Source: an uncultured Anaerolineales bacterium (GTDB taxonomy: Bacteria > Chloroflexota > Anaerolineae > UBA4142). Taken from it: a stretch of DNA of 35,156 nt. The position numbers were made by a program, and so were the translations under genes. The stretch's first letter is position 1; every line of letters starts with the position of its first letter. Below the pieces are notes generated by a model that was not told the origin of the DNA, searched no databases, and worked only from the letters and a program-made list of their open reading frames with translations. The DNA lies in assembly GCA_903825565.1 (NCBI GenBank), contig CAIKBD010000098.1:1-35156 (forward strand), given 5' to 3'. Positions 1-7,909 of the stretch are shown piece after piece.

Positions 1-770
1 AGGACGTGCTGCCGGCCCGGCACGAGGAACTGCTGCAGGCGGCCCGCGAGCGCCGCATCGGCGTGGAGTCGGGCTACCTCAACATGCTCACCGGCCTGTG
101 CAGCGAGGAGGAACTGATCCGCAACCTGTACTACTCGGCCCGGCTGAACCGGTTGCACGGCGTGCCGTTCGAAAGCTGCACGATCACCGACGCCCCTTCG
201 CACGTCTGGAGCGTACCCAGCGTCCTCGCCGGGGCGGGCATCCGCTGTCTGAGCGTCGGCGTGAACCAGATCCGGGCCCCGCTCTTCAAGAAAGGCATCC
301 ACCTCAAGAGCCCGTTCTGGTGGGAGGGGCCGGACGGGGCCCGGGTGCTCACCTGGTTTGCCTCCGGCTACTCGCAGGCCGGACAGATCGGCCTGAACGA
401 CGGGTTCGACCGCATGCGGGCCGCCGTGGAGCGCGACCTCACCTGGTGGGACAAGCGGCAGGACTACCCGTACGACGCCATCCTGCTGCACGGGGCCTAC
501 AGCGACAACGTCTCGGGCACCAAGCACATTGCCCAGACGATCACCGAGTATGCCCGTCGATACGCGTATCCGAAGGTCGTCCTGTGTGCCAACAACGACT
601 TCTTCGCGCACATCGAGAAGCACTTCGCGGCCCAGGTCCCCACCGTGCGGGGCTGCGGCGGCAGCTGGTGGGAGGATGGGGCGGCTTCCACGGCGGTCGA
701 GACAGGCATCAACCGCGTGGCGCACCAGGACATTGTGGCCGCGGAGACCATCTGGGCGGTTTGCCGTCCG
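1..770 (+). CDS. GH38-type alpha-mannosidase, internal fragment
   Basis: Open frame from the window edge to about 770, where sense ends. It resembles part of the catalytic domain of glycoside hydrolase family 38 enzymes, which remove alpha-linked mannose from glycans. The clearest family-like stretch is TDAPSHVWSVPSVLAGAG (around residue 61), followed by FWWEGPDGARVLTW, the usual WEGPDG turn. A GTG at 6 could be read as a start, but the protein begins mid-domain, so the gene probably continues upstream. After AAETIWAV the frame becomes Arg/Ala/Cys-rich nonsense, exactly where the oppositely oriented ligase also stops. Codon use (mostly CTG/CTC leucine, few GCGCGC runs) differs from everything downstream. 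I infer that this piece comes from another genome. Family fairly sure; substrate unknown. Confidence 0.75.
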
Positions 771-790
771 CGCGCGGCGGGAGCATGTGC
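751..790. other. Probable chimeric junction
   Basis: Two unrelated genes in opposite orientation both break here: the GH38 frame from the left and the ATP-grasp ligase from the right. No insertion sequence, target duplication or inverted repeat marks the break. Base style changes abruptly across it. An assembly or library chimera is the simplest reading; a real rearrangement is less likely. Confidence 0.75.
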
Positions 791-1410
791 GGCAGGTTGC
801 CCAACATGCCGAGCGTAAATTCGCGTCCCTCGATAAATTCTTCGACGAGCGCGGGCTGGCGGTACGTTTCGATGCACCACTGAACTTGGGCGCGCAACTC
901 GCGTGCGGTGCGGCACACCGATTGCGCGGTGATGCCGATGCCCGATCCTTCGCGGCTGGGTTTGACGAACAGCGGGAACGTGAGTTGCGAATTGAGTTTC
1001 TCGTCGCCGGTGATGAACGCTTGAAAGCGCGGGGTGGGCAACCCGTGAAATGCCATCACGCGTTTTGCCATCGGCTTGTCGAGCGCGACGGATAGCGTCA
1101 TGACGCCGGAGCCGGTGTATGGCATTCGCAACGCGTCAAGGAGCGCCGGAATTTGCGCCTCGCGCGACAAGCCATAATGTCCTTCGCACGTATTGAAAGC
1201 GATGTCAACGTGGTAGCGTGATAATTTCTGCGGGAGATTGACATCGCCTTCCATACCGATCACTTGATGGCCGCCGGCGCGGAGCACGCGCTCGAGGTTG
1301 GCGACGGTTTTTTCGTTATCGAGTTCGTTCCAGGCGTCCCAGGGTTCGTCGGCGCGGTGCGGCGCGTTTTGTTTCAGGTTATAGAGTAGGGCAACGGTGA
1401 ATTTTTTCAT
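773..1410 (-). CDS. ATP-grasp ligase, D-Ala-D-Ala ligase-like, C-terminus missing
   Basis: N-terminal two thirds of an ATP-grasp enzyme of the D-alanine-D-alanine ligase superfamily, which joins a carboxylate to an amine through an acyl-phosphate. Visible are the preATP-grasp fold at 1-100, the stretch EGHYGLSREAQIPALLDAL, then MPYTGSGVMTLSVALDK, the ATP-binding segment FPLFVKPSREGSGIGI, and EEFIEGREFTLGMLGN. REAQIPALL is more typical of DdlA-related ATP-grasp proteins than of true peptidoglycan Ddl, so the substrate need not be D-alanine. The start ATG overlaps the lysine aminomutase stop by 4 bases (ATGA), implying translational coupling. The protein loses family sense after LPHMLPP, at the suspected chimeric join, so the Mg-binding C-terminal part is absent from this window. 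Family sure, substrate unknown. Confidence 0.8.
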
Positions 1411-2906
1411 CGCACCTTGCCGGTCTCGTGTCCGTTGCCGTTGCCGTTTGCGCGTGCTTTGCGTGGCGTCACCGCTTCGACGGGATCGAGTGCGACGAAC
1501 TCGGTGGATTTGGGCAACCGAATCTGGGTCTTGCGCCGCGTCTTTTTCTCGGCGTCAAGTTTTTTCACGCGGCGTTGTTTGCGCCGCAAGCCGTCCGGCT
1601 CCAGCACCACCGCTTCGCCGGCGAGCAGTTTGGCGACGCCTTCTTTCGGCGCGGCGTTGCGGCAATACTTGCAGGCGTCGGCTTGGTGGCGATCATAATG
1701 GTCTGGCTCGGCGTAGGTGGCGATCACGCCTTCAAAGTTGCGAACGATCACCTTGCGGTCGCTCATCGAGATCAGATAGTTCGGCATCACGGGCACTTTG
1801 CCGCCGCCGCCGGGCGCATCAATGCAAAAGGTGGGCACGGCGAAGCCGGTGGTGTGGCCGCGCAGGGCTTCGATGATCGCCAGCCCCACGCTGACCGGCG
1901 TGCGGAAATGTCCGATGCCTTGTGACAGGTCGCATTGGTAGAGATAGTACGGGCGCACGCGATTGCGGACGAGTTCTTGCACGAGGGTCTTCATCGTGTT
2001 GACGCAATCGTTGATGCCCGCCATCAACACCGTTTGCGCGCCGAGCGGAATGCCGGCGTCCGCGAGTTTGGCGAGCGCGCCGCGCACTTCGGGCGTGATC
2101 TCTTTCGGATGGTTGATGTGAATGTTCAGCCAAATGGGATGGTATTTGCGGAGCGTCGCGAGCATCGTGTCGGTAATGCGTTGCGGCAAAAAGATTGGGA
2201 TGCGCGAGCCAAAGCGCAAAATTTCGACGGATTTAACGGCGCGGAACCGGCTGAGCACGTAATCGAGCATGTCGTCGGACAGGAATAGACCGTCGCCGCC
2301 GGAGATCAAAACATCGCGCACTTCGGGATGTGCGGCGAGGTACTGCACGATCATTTCGATGCGGCTCTTGTGTGCGGGCATCATCCCGGTACCGACCCAG
2401 CGGCGGCGCGTGCAATGCCGGCAGTAGGCGACGCACTGATCGGTAATATCTACGAGTACGCGGTCGGGATAGCGATGCACCAAGCCGGGCACGGGCATGT
2501 GCGCGTCTTCGCCCAGCGGGTCTTCCAGATCGGGATCGTCGAGCGTGTATTCCGCCATCGTGGGCACAACTTGGCGACGGATGGGGCAGTTGGGATCGTC
2601 GGGATCCATCAAGGCGGCGAAATGCGGCGTGATCGCCATACGCAATTCCGGTTTCAAGCGGACGGCTTGCTCTTCGTCGGGCGTGAGATGAATCAGTTGT
2701 CGGAGTTGCTCCAGGGTGGTGATGCGGTTGCGCATCTGCCAGTGCCAGTCGCTCCATTGCGCCGGCGTAACGTCCGCCCACAAACCTTTCCGCAAGTCCT
2801 CCCCGGGCGGGCAAGCCACCGGTAATTCCAGCAGTGTGGCTGGATGAGGACTTGCGGGCGTACCCGGTGGCTCCTTTTCGTTGTATTCAGTTGTCAATGG
2901 TTCCAT
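1407..2906 (-). CDS. kamA: L-lysine 2,3-aminomutase (radical SAM, PLP)
   Basis: Converts L-lysine to L-beta-lysine using SAM, a 4Fe-4S cluster and PLP. The cluster cysteines are C158, C162 and C165 in DQCVAYCRHCTRRR; the SAM-side motif is LISGGDGL; the PLP lysine is K370 in DAPGGGGK. Against the Clostridium subterminale enzyme as I recall it, all key residues sit at a constant offset of 33: D326 and D363 match D293 and D330, which bind the lysine side-chain amine. These two positions are replaced in glutamate 2,3-aminomutase, so lysine is the better substrate call. The protein is longer than the usual ~416 residues, with a ~33-residue N-terminal extension and a basic C-terminal tail; a C-terminal CKYC pair recalls the cysteine-containing tail of the family. 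The ATG has an AAGGAAGG ribosome site. Its stop overlaps the start of the ATP-grasp ligase. Confidence 0.93.
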   Translation of the reverse strand: MEPLTTEYNEKEPPGTPASPHPATLLELPVACPPGEDLRKGLWADVTPAQWSDWHWQMRNRITTLEQLRQLIHLTPDEEQAVRLKPELRMAITPHFAALMDPDDPNCPIRRQVVPTMAEYTLDDPDLEDPLGEDAHMPVPGLVHRYPDRVLVDITDQCVAYCRHCTRRRWVGTGMMPAHKSRIEMIVQYLAAHPEVRDVLISGGDGLFLSDDMLDYVLSRFRAVKSVEILRFGSRIPIFLPQRITDTMLATLRKYHPIWLNIHINHPKEITPEVRGALAKLADAGIPLGAQTVLMAGINDCVNTMKTLVQELVRNRVRPYYLYQCDLSQGIGHFRTPVSVGLAIIEALRGHTTGFAVPTFCIDAPGGGGKVPVMPNYLISMSDRKVIVRNFEGVIATYAEPDHYDRHQADACKYCRNAAPKEGVAKLLAGEAVVLEPDGLRRKQRRVKKLDAEKKTRRKTQIRLPKSTEFVALDPVEAVTPRKARANGNGNGHETGKVR

Positions 2907-2970
2907 CTTGACTTACGTACCTTCCTTTTAGAGTGTCCGAATGGTTTTCGATTACAAGTACACTTGGTGC

Positions 2971-2983
2971 GAGCCACTGGCTC
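2971..2983. other. Short palindrome in the trkA-kamA gap
   Basis: GAGCCACTGGCTC is a 6-base inverted repeat with a single central base in the 225-base gap between trkA and kamA. It lies about 65 bases upstream of the kamA start, where an operator could sit. No convincing -35/-10 pair was found in this gap, so its role is open. Confidence 0.25.
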
Positions 2984-3131
2984 ATCCGCCTAACCTTTTG
3001 GCACGATCCCTTTTCCGCACATTAATGTATCCCAGACTGGTTTGCGCCGCCCTAACAAGTTTGGCTGGCTGACGCGAATGTTGACCGCGCGTGCTCATAC
3101 TCCTTTCGCCGCACTGGATGACATCGGCGAG

Positions 3132-3803
3132 TTAGCGTTTTTGCGTTTCGCCGGAAAAGATGCGTTCGAGGACATCCTCTTTGGCAATGGTGGTCACGGC
3201 AATGACTTCGTCGCCCGTGATGAGCGTCGTGTCGCCGTAGGGGACTACGCCTTTGCCCTGCCGAATGATCAGCGGAATGACGCAATCATCGGGAATGTGC
3301 AGGTCGCGCAGGCGTTTGCCAACGACGATGGAATCGGCGGGCACTTTGGCTTCGACGAAGGAGACGCCGGCTTCGCGCAAGGTCAGTAGATGTACCAGCG
3401 ATTGCGCCGGAATCTCGCGCTCGATCTGCGCAAGGATCAAATCGGTAACGGAGACGGTGCTATCAATGCCGAGCAGTTTAAAGATGTGTTGATTTTTCGG
3501 ATTGTTGATGCGGGCGACGGCGCGCTTGACGTTGAATTTTTTCTTCGCCATCAAGCAGATCATGAGGTTGTCTTCGTCATCGCCGGTGACGGCGATGGCA
3601 AGTTCGGCGCGTTCCATGCCGGCTTCTTCCATCACAATCGAGTCGGTGCCGTCGCCGCGCAAGACAATGCCACCCAGGTCAGTGGCGATCAAATCGCATT
3701 TGCGTTTGTCGCGCTCGATGATCAAGACTTCGTTCTCTTCATGCAACAAGGTTTTGGCTAGGTAATAACCTACTTTGCCGCCGCCGACAATGATGATATA
3801 CAT
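3132..3803 (-). CDS. trkA: TrkA family RCK protein (full length, N plus C domains)
   Basis: Cytosolic nucleotide-binding regulator of potassium transport. The N-terminal Rossmann RCK_N domain starts MYIIIVGGGKVGYYLAKTL (GxGxxG-type loop) with the ribose-binding acidic residue in IIERD; TrkA_C follows at about 140-223, ending ALITGDEVIAVTT-like (seen as TTLITGDEVIAVTTIAKE). At 223 residues it is a single RCK_N/RCK_C unit, not the double unit of E. coli TrkA. It lies 11 bases after a shorter RCK_N-only protein, so the two are probably co-transcribed and may form a heteromer. No TrkH or KtrB channel gene is nearby; the only K+ transporter in the neighbourhood is the KimA-type protein upstream. 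Confidence 0.9.
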   Translation of the reverse strand: MYIIIVGGGKVGYYLAKTLLHEENEVLIIERDKRKCDLIATDLGGIVLRGDGTDSIVMEEAGMERAELAIAVTGDDEDNLMICLMAKKKFNVKRAVARINNPKNQHIFKLLGIDSTVSVTDLILAQIEREIPAQSLVHLLTLREAGVSFVEAKVPADSIVVGKRLRDLHIPDDCVIPLIIRQGKGVVPYGDTTLITGDEVIAVTTIAKEDVLERIFSGETQKR

Positions 3804-3814
3804 AGCGTCCTCGT

Positions 3815-4231
3815 TTATTTCGTCGGGTGCGGACTCATGACGAGTTCGTGAATCTTGTCCGACCCCATAATCGTCGGGCAGACGGTTTCCATCAAACCGA
3901 GCGCGTGATACGTGTCTTCGCGCACCGGATCGTACAAGCGCGCGACGACGCGCGGGACCTTAAAGACCAGTTTGGCGATTTCCGCCGCCATGGCGTTTGT
4001 GTTGTCGCCGTTGCTGACGGCGACGAACGCGTCCGCGCTTTCGATCCCAGCGCGGCGCAACACATCTTCGTCAATGCCGGTTCCCAGGATCATCGTGCCC
4101 TGAAAATCGCCGCCCAGCCGCGTGAAGGAATCGCTGTTGCGATCAATCACGGTGACGTGATGACCTTCGTGATCCAAGCGCCGCGCGAGGTGCGCGCCGA
4201 GTCGACCACAACCCAAGATAATGATCTTCAT
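3815..4231 (-). CDS. TrkA-N domain protein (RCK_N only)
   Basis: About 138 residues beginning MKIIILGCGRLGAHLARRL, a Rossmann RCK_N domain with the GxGxxG loop and VIDRNSDSF for the adenosine ribose. There is no RCK_C domain. The ATG at 4231 is preferred over the in-frame ATG at 4240: an upstream GGAGG is only one base from 4240 but about 10 bases from 4231, and the family starts at MKIII. It forms a tandem RCK pair with the next gene. The arrangement of two small TrkA proteins beside an APC-type permease recalls ceoB/ceoC next to an APC permease in mycobacteria. Likely a regulatory subunit for a K+ transporter. Confidence 0.85.
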   Translation of the reverse strand: MKIIILGCGRLGAHLARRLDHEGHHVTVIDRNSDSFTRLGGDFQGTMILGTGIDEDVLRRAGIESADAFVAVSNGDNTNAMAAEIAKLVFKVPRVVARLYDPVREDTYHALGLMETVCPTIMGSDKIHELVMSPHPTK

Positions 4232-4251
4232 TGTCTCCATGCCTCCGTGCT

Positions 4252-4280
4252 AATATACCACGAAACTTGGCGCGCGTAAA
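4252..4280 (-). promoter_or_regulatory. Candidate promoter of the two TrkA genes
   Basis: On the minus strand TTTACG (4280-4275), a 17-base spacer and TATATT (4257-4252). It lies just after the terminator that closes the upstream usp gene, so the two RCK genes probably form their own transcript. The start point would fall near 4245, leaving a very short leader. Confidence 0.5.
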
Positions 4281-4303
4281 GAGGTTTTGCAAAATTCATC
4301 GCC

Positions 4304-4350
4304 AAAAAATAGCGACTCATCCGTCGCACCCGGGAGATCGGATGAGCCGC
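4304..4350 (-). terminator. Rho-independent terminator after the usp gene
   Basis: CTCATCCG (4316-4323) pairs with CGGATGAG (4339-4346), extended by GCG/CGC across one A-C mismatch. On the minus strand the stem is followed by TATTTTTT. It lies between usp (ending 4446) and the TrkA pair. Confidence 0.8.
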
Positions 4351-4445
4351 TGGCAAGTTTGGAATCGCGCGCGCCAAATTTTCGCGCGCGCTATTCTAAT
4401 GCGATGCCGCCTCGCTGTCAAACTGGGATGTGATGCGCGCGGCAA

Positions 4446-4898
4446 TTATTTTTTGCGACTGTCTTGTTTCGCGTCGGGCATCGCTTCACGGCAGAACCAC
4501 ACCGGGCATGCCGCGTTTTTCAAAAGATACTGTGTGGTCGCGCCCAACACAAATTCGTTGAGCGGTTTGCGGTACGGCACGCCCATCACGATCAAGTCCA
4601 CGTTGCGCTCGGTCGCCTCGTCAATCAGCGCCGCGCCGGCGACGCGCGCTTGCAACAGTTCCGTTTCGACCACGCCTTTCGCGGCGTGCGCGATTTGCTC
4701 GGTGTGTTCGAGCACGGCTTCGCCTTGTTGAATTTGCGCGTCGTCCTCGGCGTTCAACGGTAGGTTGCGCTGAATTTCAATGACGTGGATCGCCAAGACT
4801 TTTGCTTTGCCCTGTTTGGCAATTTGGCACGCGAGCCGGACTGCCGCTTGATCGCACGGCGATCCCTTGACGGGGACCAGAATGTTTGAAAAGTTCAT
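4446..4898 (-). CDS. UspA-family universal stress protein
   Basis: About 150 residues, a single Usp domain. It begins MNFSNILVPVKGSPCDQAAVRLACQ (beta1 with the early nucleotide-loop acid) and carries VDLIVMGVPYRKPLNEFVLGATTQYLL, a variant of the GxxGxxxxxS ATP loop, then CPVWF. The ATG at 4898 is chosen over an upstream in-frame start because it begins the domain and has AGGTGA six to eight bases before it. It starts 5 bases after the kimA-like gene, so the two are co-transcribed. Usp proteins next to transporters often act as nucleotide-sensing partners; a role in gating or stabilising the K+ importer is an inference. Confidence 0.88.
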   Translation of the reverse strand: MNFSNILVPVKGSPCDQAAVRLACQIAKQGKAKVLAIHVIEIQRNLPLNAEDDAQIQQGEAVLEHTEQIAHAAKGVVETELLQARVAGAALIDEATERNVDLIVMGVPYRKPLNEFVLGATTQYLLKNAACPVWFCREAMPDAKQDSRKK

Positions 4899-4903
4899 TA
4901 TCT

Positions 4904-6964
4904 TCACCTGTCCAAGTGATACGGTACGTTGACCGTGACCGTGTTCTTGCGAAACAAGAGCGCGGCTTTGAGGCGCAAGGCGGTTTGATTGTGCAGGGCG
5001 TGTTCCCACCAATGCGCGGGGATCACTTCGGGGAGCACAATCGTGATGAACGCCTCCGGGTCTTGGCGATGCAACGCGTCAATGTACGCCAACAACGGTT
5101 CGGTGAACGAGCGAAAGGGCGATTCCAGCAAGACCAAGGATGTGCTTGTGCCGTGAGCATCCCACTCGCGCCGGAAGGTGGTCACTTCGTGCGGCTCGTA
5201 CACGATGCGGACGGCTAACGGCTCCGGCGTGATGGCGCGCGCAAACGCGAGAGCGCGCAGCGCCGCGCGGTTGAGATCGCCCACCGGTACGATCACGATC
5301 TGGCGCGGCGGGCTGATCGCTGCGCTGGGTGCGGCAGGCAGCGCGAGTTGTTCGGCGGCGCGATCATAGTGCTGATAGATGCCATTGAACCCGATCACCA
5401 AAATTGGGATCAGGATGAACACGATCCACGCGCCGAGTTGAAACTTGACGCCGCCGACGACGAGCAAGATGATGCCGGTCAAAACTGCGCCCGCGCCGTT
5501 GATCACCATACTGCGTTGCCAACCGGGTTCGCGCGTTTTCCACCAATGGCGCACCATCCCGGCTTGCGACAGGGTGAACGACAGAAACACGCCGACCGCG
5601 TACAGCGGGATTAGCGCGTGCGTGCTGCCGCCGAAAATGATCACGAGCACCGCCGCTACCGCGCCGAGCACGACGATGCCGTTGGTGAACGCCAATCGGT
5701 CACCGCGAAAGGTGAGTTGATGCGGCATAAATCCGTCGCGCGCGAGGACGTATGCCAAACGCGGAAAGCCGGAAAAACTGGTGTTGGCGGCGAGGACGAG
5801 AATGAGCATCGTCGCGCCCTGGAAAATGGCATACAGCGCACCTGTGCCGAGCACGGTGCGACCCACTTGCGAAATAACGGTTTCGGTTTCGGTCGGCACG
5901 ATATTGAATTGATGCGCCAGAAACGTGACGCCGACGAAAAAGAAACCCAAAATGGTGGACATCCAAGTTAAAGTCGTCGCGGCGTTTTTCGTTTCCGGCG
6001 CCTTGAACGCCGGCACGCCGTTCGCAATCGCTTCTGTGCCGCTCATCGCCACACTGCCGGCGGCGAACGCGTGCAGGAGCATGAACAGTGTGACCGGCTC
6101 GATGCCTTCGACATGGAGCGGCGGCGTGCTGGGTGTGCTGGTTCCGTTCAAGATGATCCGCAGGGTGCCCAGCACAATGATGCTCGCCAAACTAAAGATG
6201 AAGAGGTAGGTTGGCAACGCAAAGATCGTGCCCGATTCGCGGATGCCGCGCAAGTTGATCAGCGTGATGAGAATGATGAACGCAACCGAAATTTCCACGC
6301 GATAGGGGTACAACTCTTGAGCGGCGGAGGTGAGCGCGGCGGTGCCCGCGCTGATCGAAACGGCGACGGTGAGGATGTAATCAATCAGCAAGGCGGATGC
6401 CGCAACCAGCCCGGCTTGCGTGCCCAAATTTTCGCGCGACACGGTGTACGAGCCGCCGCCGTGCGGATACGCGTGGACGGTTTGCCGGTACGAAAAGGAA
6501 ACGACCGCGAGGAGAAATGCAATCGCGAGCGCAATGGGAATGGCATATGCCAAGCCCACCGCGCCGGCAAGCACCATGACGAGGAGGATTTCTTCGGTGG
6601 CGTACGCGCTCGATGAAATGGCGTCGGAGGAAAAGACGGCGAGCGCGCGAATCTTGTTCAGCCGTTCGTCTTTTTCCGCTTCACTCGGCAAAGGTTTGCC
6701 GACGAGAAGTACTTTGAGGCGCGTATACAATCGCCCGATTTTGCCGGACGGGCGCGACACCGCGGCTGACGCGCGCAAGATGCCCGGCGCAACGCGGCGA
6801 ATGTGATCGGAACGCATCACGCGCACGTACTTGTCGCCTTCGCGTTTGCCGCGATGTACTTCAAGGGTTGTCAAATCTGGATGGATGGCGTGATCCTGTT
6901 CGTCTCGCCGAGCAGGCGTTTCGGTTTCGCGTTTCGCGCCATTGCGGTTGGTTTGATCGGTCAA
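4904..6964 (-). CDS. kimA: KimA-type K+ importer (APC/KUP superfamily)
   Basis: Integral membrane K+/H+ symporter of the KUP branch of the APC superfamily. Compared with recalled Bacillus subtilis KimA, similarity runs end to end, with a constant offset of 78: D114 in FSSDAISS matches D36, D195 and T199 in LLIDYILTV match D117 and T121, and E311 in SGTEAIAN matches E233, all tied to K+ binding. About 12 membrane segments occupy residues ~105-530. The cytosolic C-terminal domain ends HALHNQTALRLKAALLFRKN...PYHLDR, as in KimA. An 80-residue charged N-terminal extension is unlike the Bacillus protein. KimA of Bacillus is inhibited by c-di-AMP; whether this one is cannot be seen. It is co-transcribed with usp. 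Substrate call is strong by homology, not proven. Confidence 0.9.
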   Translation of the reverse strand: MTDQTNRNGAKRETETPARRDEQDHAIHPDLTTLEVHRGKREGDKYVRVMRSDHIRRVAPGILRASAAVSRPSGKIGRLYTRLKVLLVGKPLPSEAEKDERLNKIRALAVFSSDAISSSAYATEEILLVMVLAGAVGLAYAIPIALAIAFLLAVVSFSYRQTVHAYPHGGGSYTVSRENLGTQAGLVAASALLIDYILTVAVSISAGTAALTSAAQELYPYRVEISVAFIILITLINLRGIRESGTIFALPTYLFIFSLASIIVLGTLRIILNGTSTPSTPPLHVEGIEPVTLFMLLHAFAAGSVAMSGTEAIANGVPAFKAPETKNAATTLTWMSTILGFFFVGVTFLAHQFNIVPTETETVISQVGRTVLGTGALYAIFQGATMLILVLAANTSFSGFPRLAYVLARDGFMPHQLTFRGDRLAFTNGIVVLGAVAAVLVIIFGGSTHALIPLYAVGVFLSFTLSQAGMVRHWWKTREPGWQRSMVINGAGAVLTGIILLVVGGVKFQLGAWIVFILIPILVIGFNGIYQHYDRAAEQLALPAAPSAAISPPRQIVIVPVGDLNRAALRALAFARAITPEPLAVRIVYEPHEVTTFRREWDAHGTSTSLVLLESPFRSFTEPLLAYIDALHRQDPEAFITIVLPEVIPAHWWEHALHNQTALRLKAALLFRKNTVTVNVPYHLDR

Positions 6965-6975
6965 CGCTGTCCTCT

Positions 6976-7006
6976 AAATAACAAGCCAACGACCACGGCG
7001 TTGGCT
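6976..7006 (-). terminator. Terminator-like hairpin in the kimA leader
   Basis: AGCCAACG (6984-6991) pairs with CGTTGGCT (6999-7006), 8 perfect pairs with a 7-base loop. On the minus strand it is followed by TGTTATTT. It ends 11 bases before the kimA start codon and lies downstream of the kimA promoter, so it may terminate pnp read-through, attenuate kimA, or both. Confidence 0.5.
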
Positions 7007-7033
7007 CGGTTTTGGGTGGGTAGGATGGGCGGG

Positions 7034-7062
7034 ATTGTATATCCGCTCGTGCTGGGCGTCAA
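7034..7062 (-). promoter_or_regulatory. Candidate promoter of kimA-usp
   Basis: Minus strand TTGACG (7062-7057), 17-base spacer, TACAAT (7039-7034). The -35 box overlaps the 3' end of the purine nucleoside phosphorylase gene. The start point near 7027 gives a leader of about 60 bases that contains the terminator-like hairpin. Confidence 0.65.
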
Positions 7063-7898
7063 CTTGCGCGCGCGAGCACATCCTTGATCAGCGCGGCAAG
7101 TTTCGGCACAGCGGCTTTGCCGGCGGCGAGCACTTCTTCGTGGCTAACTTGTTCTTGCCCACGCGTGAGTGAGTTGGAGATGAGACTGATGCCCAGAACG
7201 CGCATTCCGCTGTGGCGCGCGGTGGTCACTTCCGGCACGGTGGACATGCCGACGGCGTCCGCGCCAATCAGCCGGATAAAGCGCACGTCTGCCGGCGTTT
7301 CAAACGAGGGACCCGCCAGGAAAATGTACACGCCTTCGCGCAACGCGATGCCGTGCACGCGCGCTATCGCCCGGGCGAGTTCGCGCAGTTCGGGATCGTA
7401 TGCCGCCGACATATCCGGGAAGCGGGGACCTAGCGTGGTGTCGTTCGGACCGCGCAAGGGGTTTAGCCCTGCCATGCCGACCAGGTTGATGTGATCGGTG
7501 ATCAGCATCAGATCGCCGGGCACAAAATCCGGGTTGACGCCGCCTGCGGCGTTCGTCACGATCAGTGTACGAACGCCCAGCGCATGTAGCGTGCGGATGG
7601 GCAAGGTGACGCGCTGGATCGAATAGCCCTCGTAATAGTGCGCCCGCCCGCGCAGGGCGATTACCGTTTGCCCGCTGAGCGCGCCGATCACGAGTTCGCC
7701 GGCGTGCCCCTCGACGGTCGAGACGGGAAAGCCGGGAATCTCGCGGTAGGGGATCACATCGGCGTGGGCGATTTCATCGGCGAGCGGGTTCAAACCCGAA
7801 CCCAGGATCAGCGCGGTTGTTGGGCGGTGTTGTGTGCGGGCGGCAATGAATTGCGCGGCGGCTGTGTAATCGGCGCGCGTCAAAAATTCGTCGGTCAA
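7059..7898 (-). CDS. punA: Purine nucleoside phosphorylase, trimeric PNP-I type
   Basis: Cleaves inosine and guanosine with phosphate to the free base and ribose 1-phosphate (purine salvage, cytosol). The 279 residues match the family size. Seen in order: LILGSGLNPLADEI (phosphate loop), GHAGELV, LRGRAHYYEGYS, TNAAGGVNPDFVPGDLMLITDHINLV, FLAGPSFETPADVR (the glutamate binding the purine) and ISNSLT (the asparagine binding N7/O6). The start codon is TTG at 7898, supported by AGGAG five to six bases upstream. It starts 11 bases after the PH-domain gene, so it is in one operon with it and xerC. Together with purA, purB and guaB, it gives this window four purine genes. Confidence 0.95.
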   Translation of the reverse strand: MTDEFLTRADYTAAAQFIAARTQHRPTTALILGSGLNPLADEIAHADVIPYREIPGFPVSTVEGHAGELVIGALSGQTVIALRGRAHYYEGYSIQRVTLPIRTLHALGVRTLIVTNAAGGVNPDFVPGDLMLITDHINLVGMAGLNPLRGPNDTTLGPRFPDMSAAYDPELRELARAIARVHGIALREGVYIFLAGPSFETPADVRFIRLIGADAVGMSTVPEVTTARHSGMRVLGISLISNSLTRGQEQVSHEEVLAAGKAAVPKLAALIKDVLARAS

Positions 7899-7909
7899 TT
7901 CGGCTCCTG

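Noticed and set aside
1407-2906. Glutamate 2,3-aminomutase
   Set aside because: Both lysine-binding aspartates are present at the expected positions; the glutamate enzyme replaces them.
4366-4391. GCGCGCG/CGCGCGC hairpin between usp and the TrkA pair as a second terminator
   Set aside because: GCGCGC runs are everywhere in this genome and no U-tract follows it.
6965-7058. c-di-AMP (ydaO-type) riboswitch upstream of kimA
   Set aside because: The leader from the promoter to the start codon is only about 60 bases and holds one simple hairpin, far too short for that aptamer.
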